A stretch of 64,000 nt of DNA from Dimorphilus gyrociliatus (GCA_904063045.1 CAJFCJ010000019.1:2247700-2311699); one strand, 5' to 3'. Positions 11,540-22,842 are shown, counted from the first letter of the stretch. Translations and numbers: made by a program. Notes: generated by a model from the letters alone, not told the origin.

Positions 11540-11818
11540 AAAACATTGGCGCTAAATTTTGTCAACATCTAGTCGTTCTCTCTGGAAATATATCCTACAA
11601 AATCCTCAAAGTTATTCTTTCTCTCAATTTGTGGTAATTTTTTATGTTTTGTATTTTATATACAATTTTTACAATTTCAATGAAAAATTATTTCTATAAA
11701 TTTATGTTTTTTCTCGTTTTTGTGAGCTTCGTCAAAACGTTTTAATTAATTCATGCTTTTGTATCTTTCGTCTGTTTTCTTTTTTTTTTTGTCATTTAAC
11801 CTCTTTTGTATCAAATAG

Positions 11819-11928
11819 AAATAGAAGCTGTCCTTGAAAGAATAAATTCTCTTAAGTGTATATTTAAGGGCAAAGTACAAGAAGTAATAAAATCAGTTGG
11901 TCCATTACAAAATACTTCACTATTTTAA
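11819..11928 (+). other. possible alternative last exon of the canopy gene
   Basis: A donor-like AAAG|GTAGAA at 11519/11520 inside the last KVEL-coding exon and an acceptor (TTTTTTTTTGTCATTTAACCTC...AAATAG) ending at 11818 are both phase 1. Splicing them joins ...YAKGDK in frame to an open 36-codon exon (EIEAVLERINSLKCIFKGK...) with stop at 11926-11928. This product would lack KVEL. The stop lies only 26 nt from the convergent dipeptidase stop. Without RNA data this is a prediction. Confidence 0.5.
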
Positions 11929-11954
11929 GGCTACAAGCATTTAATTTTTTACAA

Positions 11955-13199
11955 TTAACTGATAGCTTCCTCAAAACCTGTACGACAAGTCATGTTTAAG
12001 TCTTTCTCTTCTACTTGATCTTCAATAACTGGATCGTTTGCCATACTTTCCTTAATCTTTTCAACGCCTCTCATTACTCTTAAAATATTTTTACCAGCCA
12101 ATTTAATAAGGTCTTCATCACTCCAGTTTCGACGAATAAGTTCAGCGAATAATTTAGGATAAGTTGAAACATCTTCCAAACCAATAGGCGTAAGATCAAC
12201 TCCGTCGTAGTCGCCGCCTATTCCAACAGTATCGATTCCAGCCGTCTGTTTAATATGATCTATATGATCGGCTACTTGGGTAAGGTTTGCCTTTGAATTA
12301 CAACTAATAAATCTGTTGTAGAAGTTGACCATAACAACGCCTCCATTATCTTTCACCCTCCTCAGAATATCGTCTGGAACATTTCGAAATGAATCGCACT
12401 TTGCTCTTGCCGATGAATGACTGTACATAACTGGTGCCTTAGTAGTATCAAGAGCATCTTTCATTGTGTTTACAGATACATGACTTAAATCGAGTATCAT
12501 ACCCATTCGATTCATTTCTTTTATTAATCTTTTACCAAAGTCGGTCAAACCAAAAGAGTTTTCATTTCCATTTTCGGTAGCCCAAGGTGTTGCACAGTTG
12601 TGAGTCAAAGTTAAATACCTTACACCTAATTCGTAAAACATTCTCAAAGCTGCCAAGCTACTATCAATCATATGACCACCTTCCATACCAATAAGCGAGG
12701 CAATTTTACCTTTTGTAAAGGCTTCTTCAACTTGATCAGCAGTTGTTGCGTATTCAAATACGTTGGGATACTTGGCGATGAATCTCCGAATAATATCCGC
12801 TTGTTCGAGAGCAGCCCTAACAGCATCACGATATTGCTGCTTGCATCCAACGTATAAGGCCCAAAATTGACCTCCAAGTAAACCTTCTTTCAATCGACTT
12901 ATATCCGTATGAGATATATTTCCCCATACTTTTTTCAAATCATCATTTAGATTTACATTGTTAAGTTTACTTTTAGCTTTAGCAAGAATTCTCCAAGCAA
13001 GATCGTTGTGACCATCGATTAGAATATTATTCTCTAAAATCCACTTTGCTCTTTCAAAAGCGTCGGAGGGACCACTAGATTTCCTTGTTAATCCGACAGA
13101 CAATCCAATTATTATAGCTAAAGCAACGATACCGCCGACAATACCAATAATAATCCATTTTCTCCGATTTTTATTTTCACCTACGAAACTTTCGTGCAT
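11955..13199 (-). CDS. membrane-anchored M19 (renal-type) dipeptidase
   Basis: Single-exon ORF of 414 codons starting at the ATG 13197-13199. The N-terminus has a short basic cytosolic tail and one hydrophobic segment (WIIIGIVGGIVALAIIIGLSV), so a type II membrane protein is expected, unlike the GPI-anchored vertebrate DPEP1. Family motifs: DGHNDLAWR (Zn ligands H and D), SLIGMEGGH (bridging E), LDLSHVSVNTM (H), YSHSSAR (H) and GIGGDYDGV near the substrate site. All metal ligands are present, so it should hydrolyse dipeptides, probably at the cell surface. It is tail-to-tail with the canopy gene and head-to-head with the NACHT-TPR gene (622 bp apart). Confidence 0.88.
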   Translation of the reverse strand: MHESFVGENKNRRKWIIIGIVGGIVALAIIIGLSVGLTRKSSGPSDAFERAKWILENNILIDGHNDLAWRILAKAKSKLNNVNLNDDLKKVWGNISHTDISRLKEGLLGGQFWALYVGCKQQYRDAVRAALEQADIIRRFIAKYPNVFEYATTADQVEEAFTKGKIASLIGMEGGHMIDSSLAALRMFYELGVRYLTLTHNCATPWATENGNENSFGLTDFGKRLIKEMNRMGMILDLSHVSVNTMKDALDTTKAPVMYSHSSARAKCDSFRNVPDDILRRVKDNGGVVMVNFYNRFISCNSKANLTQVADHIDHIKQTAGIDTVGIGGDYDGVDLTPIGLEDVSTYPKLFAELIRRNWSDEDLIKLAGKNILRVMRGVEKIKESMANDPVIEDQVEEKDLNMTCRTGFEEAIS

Positions 13200-13821
13200 G
13201 ATGCCTGAGGATCGAATGCAACTCTTATTTTATTGAGAGTTATTTTTGAGAGTTTTATACTTTATAAAAGAGCGATAAAATATGCCATTGGCGGTAAATT
13301 ATACAGCACACTTCGCGTTTATCTTACGGTTTTATTCATACTAAAAATCTAAAAAATTTCTCCAATTATCCCGTTTAAAATAATACATGTTAATTAAAAG
13401 CTTAGATTTAATTTAAAAATATTCATTATCTTATTGAATATTATAATTTATTCATAAAATGCATTGATGTTGTTTCCTATCCTTCAATAGTGAAACTGCC
13501 TATTTTTTTCGTTTACTATAAAAATATTTGGAGTAAAATAAATAGTTAATAAGAAATAGTTTCTTAATGGGCTTTTATTATAATTCATTAATCAAACATC
13601 AATGGGAAAATATCATAATAGTTTAATTTTCAAGTGTTATGTCTAATGCAAAAGAATCGATGGTTGCTACAACACAGCTAAATATAATACAGAAAATCCT
13701 CACTAGTCTTTGAGATTGTTTTTTAAGGGATACAGAATTAGATATTTCAGCACTTTTGCGGTTGAACAAATAGTGTTGATCGAGACTAATTCAAATATTT
13801 GGCCAGGATTAACAAGAAAGT
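13200..13821. other. intergenic between divergent genes
   Basis: AT-rich region that must contain the promoters of the dipeptidase (-) and the NACHT-TPR gene (+). No ORF or repeat is recognisable. Confidence 0.5.
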
Positions 13822-16800
13822 ATGGGTTGTGGAGCATCAAATGGCGCGCAAATTAAATCTTTAGATTCCTTACCCTATACGTTCAGGATAAACACTGCTT
13901 GGGAACAAGCTCAAAAGAGCTGCAAGAAAAATACGAAGAAGAAATTGGTTGTTAACAGGAGTGGATGGAAAACTGTTAGAATCTTTGTGTCATCAACATT
14001 TAGAGATTTTCATGCAGAAAGAGAAATTTTAGTTAAACAAGTCTTTCCTGATTTGAGGACATGGTGTGAAAACAGAACATTACACCTCATAGAATGTGAC
14101 CTAAGGTAAGGATAAGAGTGTCCTCGTCGAAATCCACAGACACAGTACTCATAATATTTGTTACATTAAGTAATCTTTTCTATCATAAATAATCATATCT
14201 AGCGATCTCTTATGCCCTATACACAGCATTTATTATAATATTGTAACTAGGTGGGGAGTTCCAAAGGATTCTACAACGGAGCAAACTCTCAGGATCTGTT
14301 TAGAAGAGATTGACAGGTGTTACCAAGAAAATGTATGGCCTTTTTTCATTAACATGACATCGGAGAGAACTGGTTGGGTACCAGACGAAGACATTATTCC
14401 CGAATATGTGAAAAATCATTACCAATGGATAGATGGATTAAGTGTCACAGAAATGGAGATTATGCATGCGGCTTATCGTATAGATAATCCAAATGGTAGA
14501 TATGCCAATATAATTTAATATCAATATATATCATAAAAACTTAGAGCACAATTTAATAAAATTATACTACTCCTTGTAGCTTTATTTATGTTCCGAGATG
14601 CGAAATTTTTACAACTCCTTCCTAAGGATGTGAAATCTGAATTTACCGAATTAGAAACAGAAGTAGAAAGTCACTATAAACTTAAAGTACTGAAAGACAA
14701 CATAACGAAAAAATTTGTAAGTACACTTTTAACTAAAGAAGGTTCCATATACTAATATATATACAGTATATATATTTAGAACTTTGTCACCTCACAAGCA
14801 GATGGCGCCTCCTAAAAGACAATTTGGTTTAATGCAGTCGTATAAATTGTGTCTGTGTAGTGACAAAAATGTCAATATAGCAGACAACAACTACGTTAAT
14901 GTTATTTTCCCACTTGTTAAGAGATAAAATTTACCTGTAATACGGTAGTTTTTTATTTTAATAGAAATCATTAATTTTCAATATATTTATTAAATCAATA
15001 ATGGAGGAATTAAAAGTAAACACATATAATGTTGCTATAAACATACAAAAAAAAACAAGGAATTAACGACAATAACGAACAAAGGGTACTATTTTGACCC
15101 TATTATATTTCTCAGGGAAGTTTACAAAACTCATATTGTTCAGGATATTTTTATGTCTATATGTATATTCTTTTTAATGAAATGACATATTACAAATTGT
15201 CTTTACGCAATCATAACTAAACATTGCATATCAGATCTTTTCTGTATACGATGTTCGAATTGTAAAATGAATTTCGTATCTATTGATTTCTCCATAGATT
15301 AAAATCGATTTAGAACGTAGTGTATTTAAAGATTACTTTTAATTGATTTTATTGCTTTCTCTAAAATGAATTTAATATTGAAATATCAAAACAGAAGGAC
15401 AGAGTGAAAACGTACCAAGTAGGAGAAGTTACATATGATGAAGAAACTAATCAAGTAGAATTTTCTGGATTGGACGATTTTGCATCAAAAGTATTTAGTT
15501 TCTTTAAAAATAGGATAGAATTTCAATATCCTCTTGAAAAACGAGGCGATATGAATATTTATACAAGGAGAAAAGAACAACACGAATCTTTTATGAAAAG
15601 TAGAAGTGAAGATGTCCTTGGAAGAGATGATATCATAAAAGAAATGGAAGCCTACTTGTACGATTCTTCCGCAAACGTCCCCTATCTTGTTTTGGGTAAT
15701 GCTGGAAGTGGAAAATCATCAATTCTTGCAAAACTTGCACATAATGCATTGGAGAGAATTACTGCAGGTGATATAAAACCATTCAAAAATAGAGAATGGA
15801 GGATGTTTTGCCATTTTGTTGGAGCAGTTCCAGGCTCTACTGCTGTTGACGGTAGAAATAACTAAGATAACAAGTTGCTTTTTTTATAACATTTAATTGT
15901 ATTTTTAGATATGATTCTTCGCCTTTATAAAGAGATAACTGGTAAGGAAATAAAAGAAAATGAACGATCAAACGCAGTTCAAGTTGTATCTTCACTATTG
16001 GCAAATGACAATATTAACCCCACCATCATAATTATTGATGCTTTAAATCAGTTTGATAATGATGATGATGGAGCAAAATACGTTACTTGGTTGCCTAAAA
16101 AACTGTCGTCGGGAATAAGAATTATCCTATCTATGATTAACGGAACGCAGCAAGCAGAAGTTTTAGAGGGGAGAGAACCTAAGCCCAGAACATTAATTGT
16201 TTCAGAGTTAAATAGTGAAACTCGAACAGAAATAGTAACAACACTACTTGGAAAATACAACAAACGTTTGGATGAAGATCAAATGGAAGTACTACTGTCC
16301 AAGAAATCATCCCATAATCCTCTTTGGCTATCCATTGCGTGTGAAGAATTGAGAGTGTTTGGTAAATTTCGGGAAATTTCAAACAAAATTGACATTTTGG
16401 AGGATGGACTATTAGAATTAGAGGTACAAGTTTTAAGTAGGTTCGAAGAGGAAAATGGCGGGAATTTAATGATTGCCACTCTCTGCTTAATTGAAGTTTC
16501 CGGTATGGGACTACTCGAAACTGAATTGCTAACACTTTTAGGTCATGAAGAAATTTTAAATTTATCCAACGAAAAAGAAGAAATGGAATGCAGTGAAAAA
16601 CCAATAAATCATAATAAAAAATTACCTGCCTTTAAATGGGCCGAAGTTTTTAGAGCCTTAAAACCTTTTATTAGACCCTTTGGTGATAGTGGCGAAGGCA
16701 GATTGGATTTTTATCATAGATCTTTCAGTAAAGCAGTAAGAAAAAGATATCTCGAAAAAGCCGATGGTTATTTTATTTTCTAGTTATTATAATAACATTT

Positions 16801-17988
16801 CACTAAGTATTAACTTATATATTCTCGTCACAGGAACTGAAAATACTGGCATTAAAAAGTTTTGGCATTCACTTCTGGCTAATTTTTTCCTCTCTTCAAA
16901 AAACTTCGATAGAAAACTTGAAGAATTACCAATTCATTTGGTGGCTTTGAAACGAAAACAAGATCTTTGCGGCTTTCTCTCAGACTGGGATGTTATCAAT
17001 AAACTTTACGATACAATTTTTAGCAAAAAACTTGTAGACTATTGGCGACAAGGATGCTCCTTGACTGATATGATTGAAACATATACAAATATGGCCGAGA
17101 ATATTCTGAACAAGGGAAAAAAAACGAAAAATGATCACTTGGAAGCAAGTATATATCTTGAAAAATTATCAAGTTTGCTCACGCAAGGAGGAGAGTATAA
17201 ATTCTCTGTCGAGTTATGTTCTAAAGCTATATCCGAAGCTCAAGAGGGCAAAGCGGAAGATATTCGAATGGCGAACCTCTATTATTTAACGGGTTATATT
17301 CTAGATGAAAAGTTAAAATTAGATAATTACATCGAGCGGAGTCATACAGCAATTATAAAAAATATTCTTGAAAACTTTGAAAAAGCAATTGAAATTTGGA
17401 GATTGAATAAAGATAAAGAAATCAGGCACAAATTGGCACGAACACTAGATAGGTCTGCATTTCACTACACAGGTATGATTTTCGTTATCGTTTATTATTT
17501 AAAATTGATATATCTTTTTCTAATGTCTAGGTCTACAAGAATCCCTTGACGGCCAACAATTCAGAGAAAAGAGTATTGAATGTAATAAGGAAGCTATTGC
17601 TATTTTTAGGGAGCTGGGTGATAGACTTATGGAAGGAGATTGTTTAACTACAAGATCTCTAGCTTGTGTGAGAGGTGATCCTGAACAAGCAAAATTTTAT
17701 GATCTAGCTCTAGAAATGCTTACTCAAAATGGAGGAGATATGAATTTACAGATCCATCGTTTGTATTTAAATTATGGAATTTATTACGAAGATATTAGAA
17801 GCTATGAAAAAGCTTACGATATGTTCAGAAAATGGTATGATCTAGGTATTGAACTATTTGGTTTTACTCATCCGAAAGTAAAAAGAGCTATCGAAACATT
17901 AAACGAACCAATCTATCATAGAATTGCTAGGATCAGAAAGGATCCAATTCCAAATGCCTATGAAAAAGTTGAAGGAGAAAAAACCTAA
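13822..17988 (+). CDS. DUF4062-NACHT-TPR STAND ATPase (nephrocystin-3/TTC41-like)
   Basis: Seven exons: 13822-14105, 14251 to about 14495, 14580-14716, 15395-15851, 15909-16766, 16834-17472 and 17531-17988. The N-terminus MGCGASN fits N-myristoylation at Gly2 with possible palmitoylation at Cys3, as known for nephrocystin-3 in cilia. DUF4062 follows (VRIFVSSTFRDFHAEREIL), then a P-loop (GNAGSGKSS, Walker A) with Walker B IIIIDALNQFDND, winged-helix-like sequence, and TPR-like helices to the end. Most animal relatives (NPHP3, TTC41, TEP1-like) are signalling scaffolds. The TPR part is short compared with NPHP3 and no coiled coil precedes DUF4062, so orthology is open. Intron 14717-15394 (678 bp) is the largest here and holds nothing recognisable. 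AATAAA at 18033-18038. Confidence 0.8.
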
Positions 17989-18900
17989 AATTCATTTAAG
18001 TAGCCGAAAACACTACTCTTTATAAACTGATTAATAAAAAAACATATTTAAATATATTTTCACTGTTACAGATATATTTATAAAATATTTGAAGGCACTT
18101 TTAATAAATTGAAAATTATATGATTGTATAGTATTTAGCTAAGCTGATCATGATAGATTTGCTTATTCTGCTTATATCATAAATAATTCAATTTGGAAGT
18201 ATAGTATTATGATCAATGACAATATAAAAGGTATGCTATTGAATTCAATACACCTACGTTAGAAGTATGAATACTTTTGAATGCATTTAAAAGCAAAATT
18301 TTTATATATAGAAAGCTAGAAAATAGTGGAGATTATTCTGTTTTGGTATATTTAACTATTTAGCATAATGAATACAAACATTGAGCACGATGTAAATATT
18401 ATTCAACAACAAAGTAGCAATATAGAGTTAGTTTGTTTCCTAGGCAAACTGAAACAAACTAGCAATAATCGAAAAAGATTGAAAAAAATAAGTTTAAAAT
18501 CTGCAATGACTATATATATGAAACTAACAATGTCCACTATTATAATTGATTTGCAATGACATATTGTTTAAATACAATAGGATTAACTCGTAAAGTATGA
18601 TTCAGGTCGAATAACAATTTTATTTTTATTATAAAGTACATGCATTGATTTTGAAAAAATCTCAAAATATTTTTGGTCAACAAAAGTATTAAGTACAAGT
18701 TTGTGTATATATATATATATATCTAATATATATAGTAATTAGATAGCAGTAATTTTAACACGTTTGTTTATAAAGATCAAAACAAAACATACTTATATAC
18801 TGTATATCTACCAGTTTTCATGAAGGTGATTGTAAGAAAATGACAAGATTTAAACACAGCAACATTATTGCGTATTCTATATAGTTAAATATTGTCTCAA
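17989..18900. other. intergenic, AT-rich, with hairpin and microsatellite
   Basis: No convincing gene. It contains an 11-bp inverted repeat (18429-18461) and a TA tract (18706-18722). The short open frame 18368-18559 has no family features and low-complexity composition. Confidence 0.5.
18429..18461. repeat. 11-bp inverted repeat with 11-nt loop
   Basis: Arms TAGTTTGTTTC and GAAACAAACTA are exact reverse complements. The stem is shorter than usual miRNA precursors. Function unknown. Confidence 0.7.
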
Positions 18901-20595
18901 ATGAATTATCTTTTCTTTATATTTTTTCTTCATATTGAGCATTTATTTGCAATTCGCGTTTGTCAGAAAAATGATTTTAAACACCTTTTCAATTTAAATC
19001 TGGATGTTTGTTCCGCAATTCCTTTAATAGAAACATTTTCGAGGTGGAAATTTGATAATAGCCGCCTTAAGGAGCTTCCCTTAGATCCCGAAAAAAGAAA
19101 TTATGTTAGACGTAATGTTCATAATGCAATTTTTTCTCAAGTGCCAGTTACACCAATAAGATCACCAACACTTTTAGCTGTGTCGGATGATGCTTTGAGA
19201 AATGTACTAAATGTTCGTCCAAAAGTTACTCAAGACTCAAATTTTGTTGACTTTATTAACGGAGTCTTCCGTCCAGAGAATTCTCTTACTTATGCACATA
19301 GGTACGGCGGACATCAGTTTGGTTCTTGGGCTGATCAGTTGGGCGATGGTAGGGCAAATCTCCTTGGTGAAAGGATTTCGTTTGACGGTAAAAGATGGGA
19401 ATATCAATTAAAAGGATCTGGTCGGACACCATATTCAAGGGATGGCGATGGCAGAGCAGTTTTGAGATCATCAATTCGTGAATTTCTATGCAGTGAAGCG
19501 ATGCATTACTTGGACGTTCCAACAAGCCGAGCTGCTGCAATTATTGTTAGTGAAGACACTGTAATGAGAGATCAATTTTATGATGGTCATCCTCAACGCG
19601 AGAAAGTCGCTATTGTGTTGCGATTAGCTGAATCTTGGTTTCGAATTGGTTCTTTAGAAATACTGGCGAAAGGAAAGGAAATAGATAACCTTCGACAACT
19701 AATAGATTTCATTATAGAGAACCATTTTAAATCGATTGATCTCAAAGATGAAAACAAATACATTATATTCTTTAATGAAGTTGTTAATAATACAGCCTAT
19801 ACTATAGCAAAGTGGACAAGTATAGGCTTTGCTCATGGTGTATGTAATACTGACAATTTCAGCCTTTTGGGTCTCACAATAGATTACGGGCCTTTCGGAT
19901 TTTTGGATGCCTACAATCCTGGTTGGACACCAAATACATCAGATGATGAATATCGTTATGCTTTTAATAAGCAGGCTTTTGTTGGCTCTTTCAATCTGTT
20001 GAAATTAAGAGAAGCCCTCTTGCCTTTAATTCCTCATGAAAAACTACCCTCAGTTAGAAATATTTTGAATGGTTTTTACCCATTATACACAAGATATTTC
20101 AATAAATTATATTGCCAGAAATTAGCGCTAATTAAATGCGAAAAAGAAGACGAACATATCATAAATCAACTATTGAAAATGATGGAGGGAAAATCAGCTG
20201 ATTTTACAATGACATTTAGACAATTATCAGAGATTCGTCTGAACATTCATGAGCAAATAGATATTCCGAAAACGGCGTGGGCGCTAAAACATCTTTCGAG
20301 TCATAATCAGTTTGATGCCTGGACTAGAAATTGGATGAAAAGATTAGAGGAAAGTGGGCTAAATTTAAACGAGGCTAAACAAATAATGAACAGAGTTAAC
20401 CCCCGTTATATTCTAAGGAATTGGATATCTCAAGAAGCTATTGAGATGGCTGATAGAGGGGATTTTTCAAGAGTGAGGCTAATATTAGATATTTTGAAAA
20501 ATCCGTATAAACTACAAAAACCGGCAGAAGACTTGAAATATGCAAATAGGCCTCCAAAATGGGCTAAAGGCCTTAAAGTCAGCTGCTCATCTTGA
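18901..20595 (+). CDS. SELENOO: SelO-family protein adenylyltransferase (Cys form)
   Basis: Single-exon ORF; the ATG at 18901 is preferred over an upstream in-frame TTG. Motifs of SelO/YdiU: YGGHQFGSWADQLGDGRA, WEYQLKGSGRTPYSRDGDGR, VLRSSIREFLCSEAM, HGVCNTDNFSLLGLTIDYG and PFGFLDAYNPGW. These contain the pseudokinase-fold residues that bind ATP in an inverted pose for AMPylation. SelO is mitochondrial in eukaryotes; the N-terminus here is hydrophobic, so targeting could be mitochondrial or secretory. It ends KVSCSS then TGA. In vertebrates the third residue from the end is selenocysteine; here it is Cys, as in bacterial YdiU, so the gene is not a selenoprotein. About 564 residues. Confidence 0.9.
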   Translation: MNYLFFIFFLHIEHLFAIRVCQKNDFKHLFNLNLDVCSAIPLIETFSRWKFDNSRLKELPLDPEKRNYVRRNVHNAIFSQVPVTPIRSPTLLAVSDDALRNVLNVRPKVTQDSNFVDFINGVFRPENSLTYAHRYGGHQFGSWADQLGDGRANLLGERISFDGKRWEYQLKGSGRTPYSRDGDGRAVLRSSIREFLCSEAMHYLDVPTSRAAAIIVSEDTVMRDQFYDGHPQREKVAIVLRLAESWFRIGSLEILAKGKEIDNLRQLIDFIIENHFKSIDLKDENKYIIFFNEVVNNTAYTIAKWTSIGFAHGVCNTDNFSLLGLTIDYGPFGFLDAYNPGWTPNTSDDEYRYAFNKQAFVGSFNLLKLREALLPLIPHEKLPSVRNILNGFYPLYTRYFNKLYCQKLALIKCEKEDEHIINQLLKMMEGKSADFTMTFRQLSEIRLNIHEQIDIPKTAWALKHLSSHNQFDAWTRNWMKRLEESGLNLNEAKQIMNRVNPRYILRNWISQEAIEMADRGDFSRVRLILDILKNPYKLQKPAEDLKYANRPPKWAKGLKVSCSS

Positions 20596-20792
20596 ATTTA
20601 TTCCCAACAAAAGAATTGTCATTGATTTATTTATTGCTGTTTCAAAACCTCTTAACTTATTTCATTTCATATATGTAGAACGCAATGCTACAAGCAATTA
20701 TCTGTCAAATAAAAAGTTAAAAAATTTTTCCAACAGGTGTCACTATCGACAAGCGAAGGTTCATTTTCAATCGAATCATTATTACCGTCGGA

Positions 20793-21019
20793 TGATACAA
20801 TTGCGCATTCCTCGCTTCTTAAGAATTAAGCGAGCTAACAGCGTTAAATTCTTGGTGCTCCTCATTATAGTTGAAGCTATTATCATTGGAACAGTTTTGC
20901 ATATGGAGCATAAAATGATATATGTCAATTGGGTAGCCATGAGGCGGAACAATACGATTATGTTATACGATGAAGGTGGAAATTTTGTCAGTGAATACCC
21001 AGTAGAAGATAATAGGTGA
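20793..21019 (+). CDS. possible small single-pass membrane protein
   Basis: Open frame starting at ATG 20793 with a basic N-terminus (RIPRFLRIKRANS), one strong hydrophobic helix (VKFLVLLIIVEAIIIGTVLHM) and a polar C-terminal tail, 75 residues. The open frame continues upstream into SelO's 3' end, but that part looks non-coding. An acceptor-like TTTTTCCAACAG lies just upstream (about 20737), and AATAAA hexamers follow at about 21115-21130, so a separate transcript is plausible. I recognise no family. It could also be 3' UTR of SelO. Confidence 0.35.
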
Positions 21020-21358
21020 ATGAACTATGATCAGACTTAAAGAGATAAACTTCTTCACCAGTCAAGAACTATTCAAGTGCAACTTAACTTAGTTTTTTTA
21101 TTATATAGATTGTTAATAAAAAAATAAATAAAATGATATTTTGAATAATTTCAAATTGTATTAAAGAAAGCCGATGTTTTCCTGTTTAATAATATAGAAT
21201 ACGGCCAATTACCAGAGAAATAACAATTTACAAAATATGTAGTAGACCCATGTGTATATCGATTGCTCTTTTCCAGTCAATTGATAGACACAGGACAAAT
21301 CATTTATTTGCAGAAGATCTAACTTCTGTGGTCTACTATAAAAACAATTTCAAAAAAA
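21020..21358. other. spacer before the SAM synthetase 3' end
   Basis: Contains + strand poly(A)-like hexamers around 21115-21130. A short open + strand frame (21250-21465) overlaps the antisense SAM synthetase exon and is not credible as a gene. Confidence 0.5.
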
Positions 21359-22668
21359 TTAATATTCTAGCTTCTTCGGTTGTTCCCAAGAAAACTCGGG
21401 TCGGCCGAAGTGACCATATGCAGCTGTTTTCTGGTATATTGGTTTTCTCAAAGCCAAATCCCTAAAAAACAAAACAAGTAAGTATGCTGTATGTATTAGT
21501 AAAAGCGTGCAATTCAATACTTACTTAACAATACGGCCTGGTCTTAAATCGAAATTCTTTTTAACAATTTCTAATAATTCTTCATCTGTTTTAATGCCAG
21601 TTCCATAGCTGCTCAAGAAGATTGAAAGAGGTTGGGCAACTCCAATAGCATATGACAATTGCACCAAAACACGTCTGCAGAGACCAGCTTTAACAAGAGA
21701 CTTGGCTACCCAACGAGCTGCGTAAGCTGCTGATCTGTCTACTTTAGAAAAATCTTTACCAGAGAAGGCTCCACCACCGTGAGCTCCCCAGCCACCGTAG
21801 GTGTCGACGATGATCTTTCTGCCTGTCAAACCGGCGTCAGATTGTGGGCCACCGATAACGAATCTTCCAGATGGATTCAAATGATAGACAGTATTGTCAT
21901 CTAAATACTTAACAGGAATGACTGGTTTAATGACCTTTTCCATTAAATCGACTTTTAATTGTTCTTGAGTGACTATATCGTCATGTTGTGTTGAAATAAC
22001 AACAGTATGAACTCTAAGGGGTACGCAAGCTCCCTTTTGCATTCTATATTCAACGGTGACTTGGGTTTTGCTGTCAGGACGTGCCCATGATAAACCACCG
22101 TTGCGTCTCAATTCAGATATCTTAGCATTTAGCTTGTGTGATAAAACAACAGTCAAGGGCATGCATTCATCAGTTTCATCAGTTGCATAACCAAACATAA
22201 TTCCCTGATCACCAGCTCCAATATTGTCATCGTCACGGCCAACGTGAACACCTTGAGCAATATCTGCACTCTGCTCTTCCAATGCTGACAATACGTTGCA
22301 AGTTTTGTAATCAAAACCTTTGGAAGAATCGTCGTAACCAATGTGTTTGATGGTGTCTCTGACAACTTTTTGATAATCAACATGGGCCTTCGATGTGATT
22401 TCTCCCAAAACCATTATCATTCCAGTCTTTGCAGCAGTTTCGCAGGCAACTTTTGCATATGGATCTTGACGTAAGTGGGCATCCAAGACGGCATCGCTGA
22501 CCTGATCGCATATTTTGTCTGAAAATCACAATATCAGCATGACAATTCAATTTTAAACAGGTTTATAATTGATAGCTCACCTGGATGTCCTTCTCCTACA
22601 GATTCTGACGTGAACAAGAAAGTATCAATTTGATTGTCACCTCCAACTTGCATGTTACTGGATTGCAT
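21359..22668 (-). CDS. MAT2A: S-adenosylmethionine synthetase
   Basis: Three exons on the minus strand: 22668 to about 22580, about 22517-21526, and about 21463-21359. The start [10 protein letters not shown] is the first ATG; an upstream in-frame TTG is ignored. Motifs: [12 protein letters not shown] at the N-terminus (ATP/methionine binding), [16 protein letters not shown] (canonical hexapeptide), [15 protein letters not shown] (the Gly/Asp loop) and the C-terminal [12 protein letters not shown]. It makes S-adenosylmethionine from methionine and ATP in the cytosol. Very high conservation; length is normal for the family. A TATA box and two E-boxes lie upstream (see separate entries). The neighbour on the other side is the divergent ADAD-like gene. 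Confidence 0.95.
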
Positions 22669-22738
22669 TTTAACTGTATAAGTTTTCTTATTCGTCACTG
22701 AATAACGTGGAAAAGAGGCCAATTCTTGTTAGCGCTGG

Positions 22739-22746
22739 CTTATATA
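22739..22746 (-). promoter_or_regulatory. TATA box of the SAM synthetase gene
   Basis: On the minus strand the sequence reads TATATAAG in the context ACTATATAAGCC, about 70 bp upstream of the ATG at 22668, which leaves room for a start site near 22710 and a short leader. Confidence 0.65.
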
Positions 22747-22756
22747 GTTTGAGAAA

Positions 22757-22842
22757 CACGTGATCTCTAAGTTAGATAGCTGATTGGCTGGTAATGAACT
22801 CGTCCACTATCACTTCTATCGGTAAACTCTTCCTGCCACGTG
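22757..22842. promoter_or_regulatory. two CACGTG E-boxes upstream of SAM synthetase
   Basis: Perfect palindromic CACGTG at 22757-22762 and 22837-22842, about 90 and 170 bp upstream of the coding start and just beyond the TATA box. CACGTG is bound by bHLH-zip factors (Myc/Max, USF, MITF classes). Function is inferred from position only. Confidence 0.45.

Noticed and set aside
14717-15394. Possible nested gene or RNA in the largest intron of the NACHT gene
   Set aside because: I found no ORF, hairpin or tRNA-like boxes in it.
16048-16604. Long minus-strand ORFs over the NACHT gene
   Set aside because: They are shadows of the + strand coding sequence, which has clear domain motifs.
18368-18559. 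63-codon + strand ORF
   Set aside because: Low-complexity composition, no family, no splice or poly(A) context.
20593-20630. TGA in SelO read as selenocysteine with an extra tail
   Set aside because: The residue equivalent to Sec is already Cys two residues before the TGA; the tail after it is not family-like.
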